From NCBI GenBank assembly GCA_963691705.1, contig OY829541.1:48008377-48072376 (forward strand): a stretch of 64,000 nucleotides of DNA, given 5' to 3'. Below are positions 44,653 through 54,789 of the stretch, one piece after another. Position 1 is the first letter of the stretch, and the number at the start of each line of letters is the position of its first letter. This DNA is from Viola odorata (Eukaryota; Streptophyta; Magnoliopsida; Malpighiales; Violaceae). A program made the translations under genes and the position numbers. The notes under the pieces are model-generated. The model was not told the origin of the DNA, made no database searches, and worked only from the letters and a program-made list of their open reading frames with translations.

Positions 44653-45793
44653 CATGCTTCGAGGCTTTACCGCTCTTTCCTTAGTGATCAAGCGTCACTA
44701 AATTTTTGTTTATTATTTTGACCACCAAAATTTGTAGCCCCCTTTAAACATTTCGATGTGTTCAAGCCACTTTTATTGCTGACTTTCCTTTATTTAGTCG
44801 CTTCTTTGCAAACTCCTTTGGCGTTATCTTCGCCATGTTTTCCCAATGCGGTTACTTTTCCGAACAGATCCTTAACGCTCCCACCAAAATTACAGAATTT
44901 GGTATTGGGTTAACTTTCTCGGTAAGCCTAGCGATATCTCTGCTTACGAGATCCTCACTCCTTCCACTACCCGAAAAGTATTCTGCGCATCCTCAACTGT
45001 AAATCATGAGTAACAAAAACACGTTACAAGGGATAGTAATTACCCGTAGGAGCCTTTTCGCTGCCATCATAGGGCGTTACCCTAGAACCCGCGGGAATCA
45101 CTTTCGCTATCAGCTCTATACTTCACCAGGGATTACACATCTGGTTACTAGCCGGGATTTCACGATTCTTCGCGTTTCCCTATTTTCACGATCGGCCTTT
45201 AAAGTGCCTCGTCTTAGTGAGCTGTCGGATCGGGACGGCTATCACAAGGCTAGGGAATTTTCACTTTTGGGCGTTGCTCTCGCGTTTAGAACCGTGTCCT
45301 TACTTAATGACCTAGCTGTAGCAGCCCAGTCGTTAAGATATGATTCTTGTTTCTAGAACGGAGTTTCTATTTCTTTGGGGCGTGCCTCGTCTTGTTGGGC
45401 CGTCTCCACAAGAACGGTCAGTTCAAGAAAAGGACTTTTCACTCCCAAAGATACCGGGTGGTGCCCTCACTTAATGAGCCATCTGATCAAGATCGGTCAT
45501 CACAAGGATAAGACTTTTCACCCCCGGGGACGTCCAGGATCTTTCAATCCGACGCTAATTCAAGGTATGGTGGGTAGTGTCCTCACTTAATGGGCCATCT
45601 GATCAAGACCGGCCATCACAAGGATAGGACTTTTCACTTCCCCAAAATACCCCCTTTTTTTTCTGCACAAAGGCAACCACAAACTTCCACGAAAGCTCTC
45701 TCATCGAGCGTTAGTCATGGTTAGGGTTGACATAAATCAAAGGTGCAAATAAAATCAAATTCTAGAATAATATAACTTCAAGCGAGCGATATT
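44653..45793. repeat. Spacer between antisense gene 4 and integrase, with direct repeats (copy 1)
   Basis: No coding region is seen. At about 45204-45630 a segment containing agtgagctgtcggatcggg / aatgagccatctgatcaag and tatcacaaggat...ttttcac recurs three times with divergence. The same arrangement is in copy 2 (57700-58140). It separates the convergent 3' ends of gag-pol and antisense gene 4, so it may hold termination signals for both strands. Confidence 0.55.
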
Positions 45794-48749
45794 CTAAGAG
45801 TTGGATAAGGGTGTACCATCGAGAGTCTCTAGATGATAGGCTCCTTTCTCGACAACGTGGGTGACGCGATATGGTCCATCCCAGTTTGGACTGAGTTTTC
45901 CCATGCATTGCCCTGCCGCTCGCTTGTCTTTGAGCACCAGGTCACCGGCTTTCAGCAACCGTTCTTTGACGCGCCTGTTGTGATAACGGGCCATCTTTCG
46001 TTTGTAATGCTGCGTTTTCAAAAGGATTTCTTCTCGGACTTCTGGTAACGCGTCCAGGTTAGCTCGTAACCTTTCCTCATTCAGTTCCTCCCGAAAGTGA
46101 GCCACCCGTAGGCTCATGGTTCCAATTTCCACCGGTGTAACAACTTCGGTCCCAAAGGCCAACGCGAAAGGTGTTTCTCCGGTGGTAGTCTTAACGGTCA
46201 TGCGGTACGCCCACATCACGTATGGTAGCTCATCAGCCCATTTCTTTTTAGACCCTTCTAGGTTTTTCTTGATGCCGCTAAGGATGTTCCGATTGGTTAC
46301 TTCCGCTTGTCCATTAGTTTGCGGATGAGCCACGGAGGAAAAACGTTGCTCGATTCCAAATTCTGAGCACTGGTCTTTGAAGAACTGGCTGGTGAACTGC
46401 GTCCCATTATCGCTGACAAGAATACGAGGTACGCCAAACCTCATGATAACTTGATATTTGAGGAAACGCCAAGTTTTTTCTGCCGTGATTGGGGCGACCG
46501 CTTCAGCTTCTGCCCACTTAGTGAAATAGTCTACCGCCACTATCACAAATTTCAGTTGAGACCTTGCCTTTGGGAATGGGCCTAGGATATCGATCCCCCA
46601 TCTAGCAAAAGGACAAGGGGCGATAATTTTAGATATTTCAGTGGCGGGCCGCCGAGGAATCTTGGCAAACTCCTGGCACTTAGGGCAGGTTTGCACATAG
46701 TTATGGCAATCTCTTCGGATGGTGGGCCAGTAGAATCCGGATCGGAAAATTTGTGCCGCTAAGGTACCGCCTGACACGTGCATACCACATACCCCTTCAT
46801 GGATTTCGCGCAAGGTGTGGAGACCCCCTTGTTCAGTTACACATTTGGCGGCAGGGTGAGAAAAACACCTTCGAATCAGATCCCCGTCATAGTACGTACA
46901 GCGAGCTGCCTGTCTCAGTACCTTCTTCTTTTCAGCGGTATCCTCAGGCAGTTCCTCGTGTTTCAAGAATTTGATTACGGGAATTCGCCAGTCGCTCTCA
47001 CGCTCCTCCACACATAAAGACGCTTGCTCTTCCATGAAGGATGGTACCGATAATATACGCCCTTGGGTATGGATGCTTCCGGATTCACGGCCATTTTGGC
47101 TAGATTGTCAGCTTCAGCATTTTCCTCCCTAGGGATATGCTCGAAGCTGATCTGCATGCCCTCTTTCTTTATTTCCAACAATTCTCGCTTTACTTTGGCG
47201 AGATATTGAATCATGATGGGTTCCCGAGCCTGAGAGTGCCCCAAGACCTGGTCAATTATGAACTTGGAATCACCACAGATTTTTAGACGCAGGTCTCCTG
47301 TTCTTCCGGTATCGTGCCTCCCTTTAGAGGAAAGTCCTTTCCCTATTCTGAGCCCGGCTAGTAACGCCTCATACTCTGCCGCGTTATTAGATAACGGCTG
47401 TAGGATTCGAATGGCGTATCGTATTTGCATATCGTGCGACCCATTTATAAAGATTCCAGCTCCAGCCAGCTCTTAGTTTTTGGCTCCATCCACATGGACG
47501 ATCCAGAGGTCCGTGTAGGTTTCCGGGAACGGGAGATCCATATCGCCCCATTCCGCTTCAGGTATGCCGTCCAAAGGATCTTCTGTAAAGGTACATTCCG
47601 CTATGAAATCAGCCAGGATTTGAGCCTTTACGGACGGTCGAGACTGATACCTCAATCCGTACTGTTCTAATTCGAGTGCCCAAATCAACATTCTCCCGGA
47701 AGATTCAGGCTTTCGGAATATTCTTTTCAGAGGCTGGTCCGTGAGCACGATAACGGAATAAGACTGAAAATATCGATCCATTTTGCGGGTGGCTTGTATA
47801 AGAGCGAACGCTATCTTTTCGATTCGGGCGTATCGCAACTCCGCATCCTTTAGGACGTGGCTCACAAAGTAGACCGGGCGATGAGAGTGGTTATCGTCGC
47901 GAACGAGGACGGCACTGACCACTTCATCTGCGGCGCCAAGATACAGATATAAGGTGTCGTCTACTTCAGGTCTTGTCAATAATAAGTCAGACGATAGGTA
48001 ATCCTTTAACCCGATAAATGCCTCCTCACATTCCGGGGTCCACCCGAACGAGGCTTTCTTGCGTATGACTTTGAAAAAAGGGAGACACTTTTCTCCTTGC
48101 TTGGAAATGAATCGCCCAAGGGCAATGACTCGCCCTGTTAGCCTTTGCACCTCTTTGATGGTTCTTGGCGATATCATGTCTTGTATGGCCTTAACCTTTG
48201 AGGGGTTAGGCAGGATGCCTTTTTGGCTGACCACGTAGCCTAAGAATTTTCCTGTTTGAAATGCAAACATGCATTTTCGGGGATTTAACTTCATGCGATA
48301 CCTTTTCATTACGTCAAAGACTTCCTTTAAGTCTCATAGGTGATCTTGAAAGCTTGCGCTCTTCACCAATATATCGTCAACGTATGCTTCCACATTCCTC
48401 CCTATTTGCTCTTCGAATATCTTGTTGGCCATACGTTGGAACGTAGCCCCGGCGTTCTTCAGCCCAAACGGCATCGCCGTATAACAGTAGGTGGCCTTTG
48501 GAGTGATAAACGCAGTCTTTTCTTCATCTTCCCGGGCCATGGGGATCTGATGGTATCCAGAGTTGGCGTCTAGTGAGCTTAGATAAGCGTATCCAGCAGT
48601 CTGATCAACTAACTGATCTATGCGAGGAAGCGGGTAGCAATCCTTAGGGCAGGCATCATTTAAATTTGTGAAGTCGATGCACATGCGCCAATCCCCATTG
48701 GGCTTAGGAACAAGGACAGGGTTCGCTAGCCAGGTGGGATATTGAACTT
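45794..48749 (-). pseudogene. Tat copy 1 pol: partial RT, dual RNase H, integrase
   Basis: On the minus strand the order is reverse transcriptase from the PKPNGDWRMCIDF motif through YVDDILVKS, a degenerate first RNase H, then a second RNase H (IVHVDGAKN, NNAAEYEALLAGL, EENAEADNLAKM). Integrase follows with its zinc finger (CPKC), catalytic GIDILGPFP, VSDNGTQF and HPQTNGQAE motifs. Dual RNase H is a Tat-lineage hallmark. Breaks relative to copy 2 are TGA for Arg near 48335, TAG/TAA near 47471 after VDGAKN, an 8-bp loss near 47055 and a stop replacing Trp at 45794. The N-terminal part is cut by copy 2. Confidence 0.88.
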
Positions 48750-49270
48750 TGATAAGATTCGATGTCGATCTTGTGAGATTCTGCGTCGCGTATGATCAGA
48801 ACAGTAGTGAATGACGTCGGGTGTACCTGCACAGCGCCGGAGGGGGAGCTCCGGCGTAGACACTCCGATGCTTAAGTCAGTATGGGTTTTTAAAGTAGCA
48901 GGGGTTTCTCTGGGTGAATCTGACCGTACCTCCTTATGGAAAAAGATGGGGTATTTATAGAATCTAGACAGCGATACCTGGCGATACCAACAAAGGCGCC
49001 GTTTGATGATGACGTCACAGGCGATATCAGTTGATGACGTCGGGGGTGAAGTCGCGTGAGGCTGTTGGGAGCGATAACCTTGTTGGTTCCTAGGACGGGA
49101 TGGCGCCGTGCGTATAGAGTCGCGTGAGTCCCCCCCGCTGAAGTCGACCATCCTAGGAGTCCATCGCTGATCCTTGGGCGATACATTGATATCCGTGTAG
49201 GCCGCCTAGGAAACCGCTCCTACAAGAGTCACTTGTAGTAGGACCGTCAGGGCTATCTCAGTTGTTATCA
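48750..49270 (-). repeat. 3' LTR of Tat copy 2 (521 bp)
   Basis: The ends TGATAA and TTATCA match copy 1. It is about 98 bp longer, mainly from an extra block near 48850-48950. The minus-strand TATAAATA is at 48959-48952, with TGACGTCA at 49010-49017 and TGACGTCG at 49034-49041. Confidence 0.7.
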
Positions 49271-50228
49271 TAAGCCCAACTGAAAACGAGCCCGAGTGTT
49301 TACCAAGGGCTGTCCATGTCTGATATCTCAGATGAAGGTTTTCGTTGTGAGGCGATTAGTTCGCAAGGTTCCCGAGCTTCTTTGAATGCTCAAGGTCGAT
49401 AAGGCTCAAGTGGTGAACTGGGGCTTAAGTCTGGGACCATCAGACAAGCTGATTCTGATCTTCATCCTTATCCAAGGACTCACTCTGAACAGATGTCTCT
49501 ATCGCGTTCGTAGTCACGAGATCCTTACTTTCCGCCCGGCGATATTGCTCCGATTGACCCCTCAGGGGGATCTAAGGAGCTCCAGCTCATTCGAATCGCG
49601 AGCAAGCTGTTGTCAGATTACCAATAATGTCGTCGAGGATATTCCACTAAATCGTATCGCGGGTTGGGCTGGCACATATTCCAGATCCATTGTCCTTCCA
49701 AGTGTTCTGCAATCATAGGAAGGAGATAGATTCGAATAAAGTTAGTAAACTTTTTTGTACTTACAGAGATTTGAGGTCAAACGAGCTCAATCTTCCTTTT
49801 ACGCTAGAGGAAATAGCGATATCAACGCGGCTTTACGCCATCGGCTGCCTATGGCTAGCGCGACTTTATACCACCAGATGCCTGTGATGCCGACGCGGTT
49901 TTACGCTCCAAGGGCCACCTGTGACATCAACGCGGCCTTACACTGTGGATACCGGTAGCCACATGGCCTTTCCGTGATGACTACCCGTGATATCGTATCC
50001 ATCGGTGTTTTTTCAAGCTCTGTCTCGTACTCTTTTCCATATCAGTGTTGCGGTCGGTATACGATCATCGCCCTTTCTTTCCACTCTGGGCTCACCAGCC
50101 CTTGCGGTTATTGGATTGGTTCGTCTTTTGAGGACTCCTTTGTCCTTTCCCCCGAAACCCCCTTCTTGGAGCTTATAAATCAGGGAGTTTTTTCCCTCAC
50201 GTTCTCCTCATCTTTTCCAACTTGCATC
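49271..50228 (+). promoter_or_regulatory. Upstream region of antisense gene 1 with ~36-bp repeats (copy 2)
   Basis: This matches 36720-37694 of copy 1, including the four-unit array at 49809-49955 and a TATAAAT box at about 50175, some 55 bp before the ATG. No other coding region. Confidence 0.55.
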
Positions 50229-50605
50229 ATGGATCATCTGACTAAGAATTTCCTTCTGTCCAAGGGTCATTCTCTGAAGAACCTTAATGATGGCGACGTC
50301 GGATTTCTGGAGAACATGCTGGTTAAGACTTCTGAGGACATCCTGGAGTTGCAAGGGATGCTAACTCCGCTTCACTCTAGGCTGGGGGCCACCTCTCTGG
50401 AGGATTTCAGTCCCTTGGAGAGCGTATCGAAACTGGCAGCATCCATCGCTCGGATCCAAGTGGTGATCGCCATGCTGCAGCAGCGCAAAGATATGCTGGG
50501 TGCTGCCTGAAGGGGATGAGGGCCACTTCCCATGATCTACTCCTGGTCATGGATTCCTTGAGGGACCTTCCCGAAGTGCCTGAGGACGCTGGCTCTGATG
50601 CCTGA
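50229..50605 (+). pseudogene. Antisense gene 1 of Tat copy 2, one-base deletion
   Basis: Same protein as at 37695 (MDHLTKNFLLSKGH start), but a G is missing in GATATGCTGGG near 50500, so the frame ends at 50510 after 93 codons instead of 125. Sequence beyond the break still encodes the shared tail in another frame, up to a TGA at 50603-50605. An AATAAATAAA signal follows near 50682. Confidence 0.7.
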
Positions 50606-51079
50606 TAGCAGTGGCTCCCTTTGTGCCCTTTTCCTTTCTCGCTTGTCCATGTACCTCCTGGCCATTAGGCCGTAATAAATAAACTGTTTTTTATTGTGCC
50701 GTCTTGTGACTGTTCTTCTCCTTCTTTATTGCATCCTTTTTGTTATTTTCCCCTGAGGATATTTACAGTCTCACTGACAAGGTTCAATCACTGGATCATT
50801 TATTGGTCGATGGTTTTGCATTAAATCTGCGCCGCAGTTGTCCTGGCAACTGATTGGGCGAGTTTGCGGTTTTCCTCGATCAGGGGAAAATCTCAACAGG
50901 CGTGACTGCAAATCCACACTTGCACTTCAGGCTATGCACGCGCCTCTTCCCAAGAATCGGGTTGGAAGATCCAAGATCCTTTTCCCCATTTTCTGGCTAT
51001 AAAAAGGGGAATCTCTCTTCCTTCACTATCATTTATCTTTTTGTTGTTTTTCTTTGCCACCAGTATTTTTTGTCATCTT

Positions 51080-51490
51080 ATGGCTGATTCTCGCCTCTTA
51101 GATACGTTTGCTCGAGATTCTCCACCCACTCCTCCGACTTCTCCTGACTCTGATAATCCTCCTCCGTCGCCCCCTTGGAGGCCGCCCGTTCGACGACGGT
51201 GCCGCAAGAAACGGAGGAAGGAGGCTGCGAAGGCTTCTAAGTCCTTTTATGACGCACTGGCCACTCTTTCTTCTAAGGGGAAGGAAACATCCTGTCCTCT
51301 TCGTGAGCCATCGCCCGAGGCTCCTTCGGCCTGTTCAGCTGTTGGGGCGGTGCCACCACCCATCGGGGAGAAGTCAGATCAATCGTCTGTTCGTGTGGGG
51401 GAGGAGGTTGAAGAGCCTTTTCCTTTCCCTGGGGAAGATGAGGATGACGTGGTTTACTGCTACGGCATCTCTTGGTCTGATGGTGAATAG
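51080..51490 (+). CDS. Antisense gene 2 of Tat copy 2: basic proline-rich protein
   Basis: Open frame of 136 codons from ATG 51080. It shares with copy 1 the MADS..LDTFARDSPPTPP start, the RRRCRKKRRKEAAKASK basic cluster and the VVYCYGISWSDGE end. It is 7 residues shorter because of in-frame losses before the C-terminus. A TATAAAAAG box lies near 50998, about 80 bp upstream. This is the only one of the four antisense genes intact in both copies. Function is unknown; the basic cluster suggests nuclear targeting. Confidence 0.65.
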   Translation: MADSRLLDTFARDSPPTPPTSPDSDNPPPSPPWRPPVRRRCRKKRRKEAAKASKSFYDALATLSSKGKETSCPLREPSPEAPSACSAVGAVPPPIGEKSDQSSVRVGEEVEEPFPFPGEDEDDVVYCYGISWSDGE

Positions 51491-51944
51491 TGGGGCACGG
51501 CAGGCTTCTCATTTTGTAGATGTCGTATGGCTTTTTCAATAATAGAACTTTTCTTATCGTTGTTCCACCGTTTTCCTTTTTGTGTCTCCAGGGTTATCGC
51601 GGGAGTAACCCTTTCGCTGGGGCGCAACCATTTTTCGGTTTCCAGTTAGTAACCGTCTTCTTCCAAAAGACATTGATGACCGTCCACGCGTCTTTTTCAC
51701 TTTGCACGTGCCCAGCTTTCACAGGCTGTTCCTTTTTTTAGGTTTTCTTTAAAAGGAATTCACCCTTCTTCTTTAACACTTTCAGCCATTATTTTAAAAT
51801 TCTTCGTATTTCCTCTCTTCTGTGCTTCTTTCTTCCTGAGAGATTTCACTGCTATTGCTCACCGGTGCCGATGACCGATTCACTGGTTCTTTGCTCCAGG
51901 TATTTTGTTCCTCTATCGCCGTAGCTTTACTTTTCTAGTTCATT

Positions 51945-54183
51945 ATGTCTCATACTGTATTCTCTGCAACCACCGAGAATCCCTTAGATCCCGAGGTTAG
52001 GAAAGCTCGTAGTATCTTTGACTGTAATGAAGTTTTGAAGGCTGAGTTAGAGGAAAATGGTATCACTTTCCCTACGGGATATCGTCCTTATGTCCCTCTG
52101 AAGGATACTCGGCTCACTGATGCCATGTGGGGGACATTTCGATTGGTTTATTTTAAGATGTTTACCTACGGGTTTCGTCTTCCACTTCATACTTCTCTGA
52201 TGAAGCTGCTCAATCATTATGATCTTAATCCTGTTCAAATAACTCCCTCTTCCTGGTGTGGGCTTTACGCCTTTCTTCGTTCATGTGAGATGAAGCACAT
52301 TTTCGCTCCTTCGCTCGATCTATTCCGTATATTTTTCATCTTGAGGTGCCGTGGCTGCTTGATAGATATCACCCCTAGATGGGATGATGATATCATCCGG
52401 TTTTTCTGGCGGAACTTTCAAGGTTTCGAGGAAAACGTGGACAACTGGAAAAATGGCTTCTTTACCGTTCGCTTACCTTCTCAGTATTGGCGCGGTGGTT
52501 TCAACCGAGTAATCACTGGTGCCGCTTGGCGAAAACCAGATGTGTTGTCCAGTATGGATGTGTCTAGTGTTAACGCTCTAATAGAGATAGAAGGGCCTTT
52601 CCGTATTCGAGAATTTGCTCGGTTCAGGCCTTTGTCAGAGTGTGTCGCTGGTGAGTTTTTTCTTTTATTGCCTTATCGCTCCCCCTTTCTTGTTATATTA
52701 AAATATTTTGTCGGCAGGTAACGCTGAAGGACGCTCTTCTAGAGAGAGTGACGCACCTTTGGACGTAGCGCCGCTTCAGACGTTACCCCCTTCTCCTCCC
52801 CCGGAAGGCTTCAGCCGTCCGCCTATTCCGCCACGAGGAAAGAGAAACAAAACTGTCGCGACACGCAGTGCCTACAGCCGATCTTCTCGTTTTCTGGAGA
52901 ATTGGCTGCCACCTCGCAGTAAAAGAGTGGCCCTAAGTATCCCTGTGGTTGAAGAAATCGACAGCGATAGCGGAAGCATAGATACGGGTCCCGAACTGCG
53001 TCACGCTACCCCTGCCCAGTGGATGAAGCTTAGGGCAAGAAAAAATGATCCCGTAGCGGAGTCAACCGAGGATGATAGCGACGAGATTGCTACCGAAACT
53101 GAGCGTCTCGTGAAGAGGGTTCGCCAAGAGAGGTCTGACCCACCAATTCCTTCCGTGGAGGAAGTCAGTGGGGTCCCTGCCAAGGAAGTCAACACTTCAA
53201 ACGTTACGGGTCCTTTGCCAACAACTGAGGTTACTAAGGTGTCTTCTGTCGTTCTTCCCCAGACTCATGAGGTTTTAGCAGCAATGGGCTCATCTATAGC
53301 GTCTGGCAGTTCTACTTCTCCAATTCGCCCCTTCACTCCAAGTGTGAGTTTGCCAGTTCCGAATCCGATTGCTCCTCCTATCCTTTCCCCACAGAAACCT
53401 GAGGCGGTGTATATTTCTTCGGTTTCGGGCGTGGGTGATTCCGTTAAGAGTTGTTGTCCCCCTTATATCGTCAATTTGTCTCCTCAAGGCTTTCAAGGCC
53501 CTGCCGCGTATCAATTGGACTTGTCTTCCCTTGGTACTGACGGTCTTCGTGCTTTAGGGATATTGGATCCATCCTCAAGGGAAGAGCCGGTGGGCCCGAT
53601 AGTGGGCTAAATATTTGCTTCTTCGAAGGACAAGGAAGAGTTCTTGCGGCATCCTCCTGACGTACGGCATTCGCGTCTTTTGACGGACATGCTAGTCTGC
53701 TTCCGTGAGCTGAATTACTTTTTTGATGATCAGCGGGATAAGGTTCCTCCTTCTCTTGATTTGAAAAGGGAACTAGATGCCGCCCTGACTAGGGTGTCGA
53801 CACTATCGCAGCTTCAAGAGCAAACTCAGGCGGAACTGGACGACTGCCGTGCTGAGCTTGCTCGAGAAAAATCAAAGGGGAAGGCTAAGGCAAACCTTCT
53901 AGAGGCAGAATTGGTGGTGGCTGATAGGAGGAATGTCCTGCTTCACGAAGAGATAGCATCTCGCGATGCCGATTTGGCCAAAATACCTTCAAAAATAAAC
54001 AAGACAATGGATATCTGCCTCTCCGAGTTTATGAATCTCTATCGCCAAGGAAACGTTAACCCGTCGGTGCTGGCCGATAACGCTTCCAAGAGGTTGAAGG
54101 ATTTGAGGGACAGCGAGGAAGATCTTTCTTCTTCTGTCGGAGGACAAAGGGATGAGGACCGCGATGCTGGCAAAGGCCCCTGA
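51945..54183 (+). pseudogene. Antisense gene 3 of Tat copy 2: Transposase_28-like protein, one stop
   Basis: Exon 1 is 51945-52650, the intron is 52651-52717 (67 bp, GTGAGT...CGGCAG, phase 1) and exon 2 is 52718-54183. The total is 724 codons including stop. The N-terminal domain (about residues 1-235) has the FKMFTYGFRLPLHTSLMKLL pattern. The middle is Pro/Ser-rich and acidic, and the C-terminus is a coiled coil (LSQLQEQTQAELDDCRAEL). A single in-frame TAA at 53608-53610 stands where copy 1 has CAA. The rest of the frame is open to 54183, so this copy is one change away from the ancestral state. An AATAATG signal follows near 54240. Confidence 0.72.
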
Positions 54184-54445
54184 TTAATAGGGACTTATTT
54201 CCTTTAGCTGACTTTCTATTTATTTGTTTCTTGGTCTTGTAATAATGCCTTGCTACACGATGATTTTATTGCTTTTTGAATTTCTTTCTATCTTTCCGCG
54301 TTGACATATCGCTGTCGGTTTTTCGTAATGCCTTCTCGCGCTTTCTGGCGATATCATACTTGTTTTTTCCAAGGGACTATGTCCGCTTTTCAGAGCATTT
54401 AATGCTTGCCGTCCTTTCATGGGAAAAGTCATGATTGTATAGGCG

Positions 54446-54618
54446 CACGTGTCCATTTCTTCTGACGCTATGGGCTAGCGTGTTTGAAAACTTTGCCTAA
54501 ATCGAGGCGTTGTAGCGCTTTCCTAGGGTTGCACTCATTACTTGAGTCTGTTTCTTGTGCCGTTCCCACGCAACGACCGTGGCATCCATCGTTTCGTTTA
54601 AACCACTAGGGTTATAAA
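54446..54618 (+). promoter_or_regulatory. CACGTG and TATA boxes before antisense gene 4 (copy 2)
   Basis: CACGTG at 54446-54451 and TATAAAA near 54612 lie in a block conserved with copy 1, including the phrase tttgcctaaatcgaggcg. The ATG is at 54790. Confidence 0.55.
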
Positions 54619-54789
54619 ACCCAATATTTATTCTTTTCGTTTTCTTTTACCATCATTTTCTCCAATATTCTCTTTTAGCCGTCTCGTTTTCTCCTCACTG
54701 TTCAGGGCTCTTCGAAGTGCTTTTTCCGAAGGTATTTCCTTTCTTCTCCATCGTCTTCTTCATCTCTTAGTTTCTTTTTTAAATCTGCC

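Larger units (their letters stand above)
36297..48749 (-). mobile_element. Tat-lineage retrotransposon, copy 1 (truncated by nesting)
   Basis: The minus-strand element starts in the window with part of its reverse transcriptase at 48749 and ends with its 3' LTR at 36297. It is inserted in the Athila pol. Between integrase and 3' LTR it carries four plus-strand genes (37695, 38543, 39437, 42295). Copy 2 inserted into its reverse transcriptase at 48750, so the 5' half of copy 1 lies outside the window. Comparison with copy 2 shows several independent disabling changes. Confidence 0.88.

Noticed and set aside
45833..46328. Plus-strand frames opposite the integrase (also 58334-58829)
   Set aside because: They are conserved between the copies only because the integrase on the other strand is; no start context or domain.
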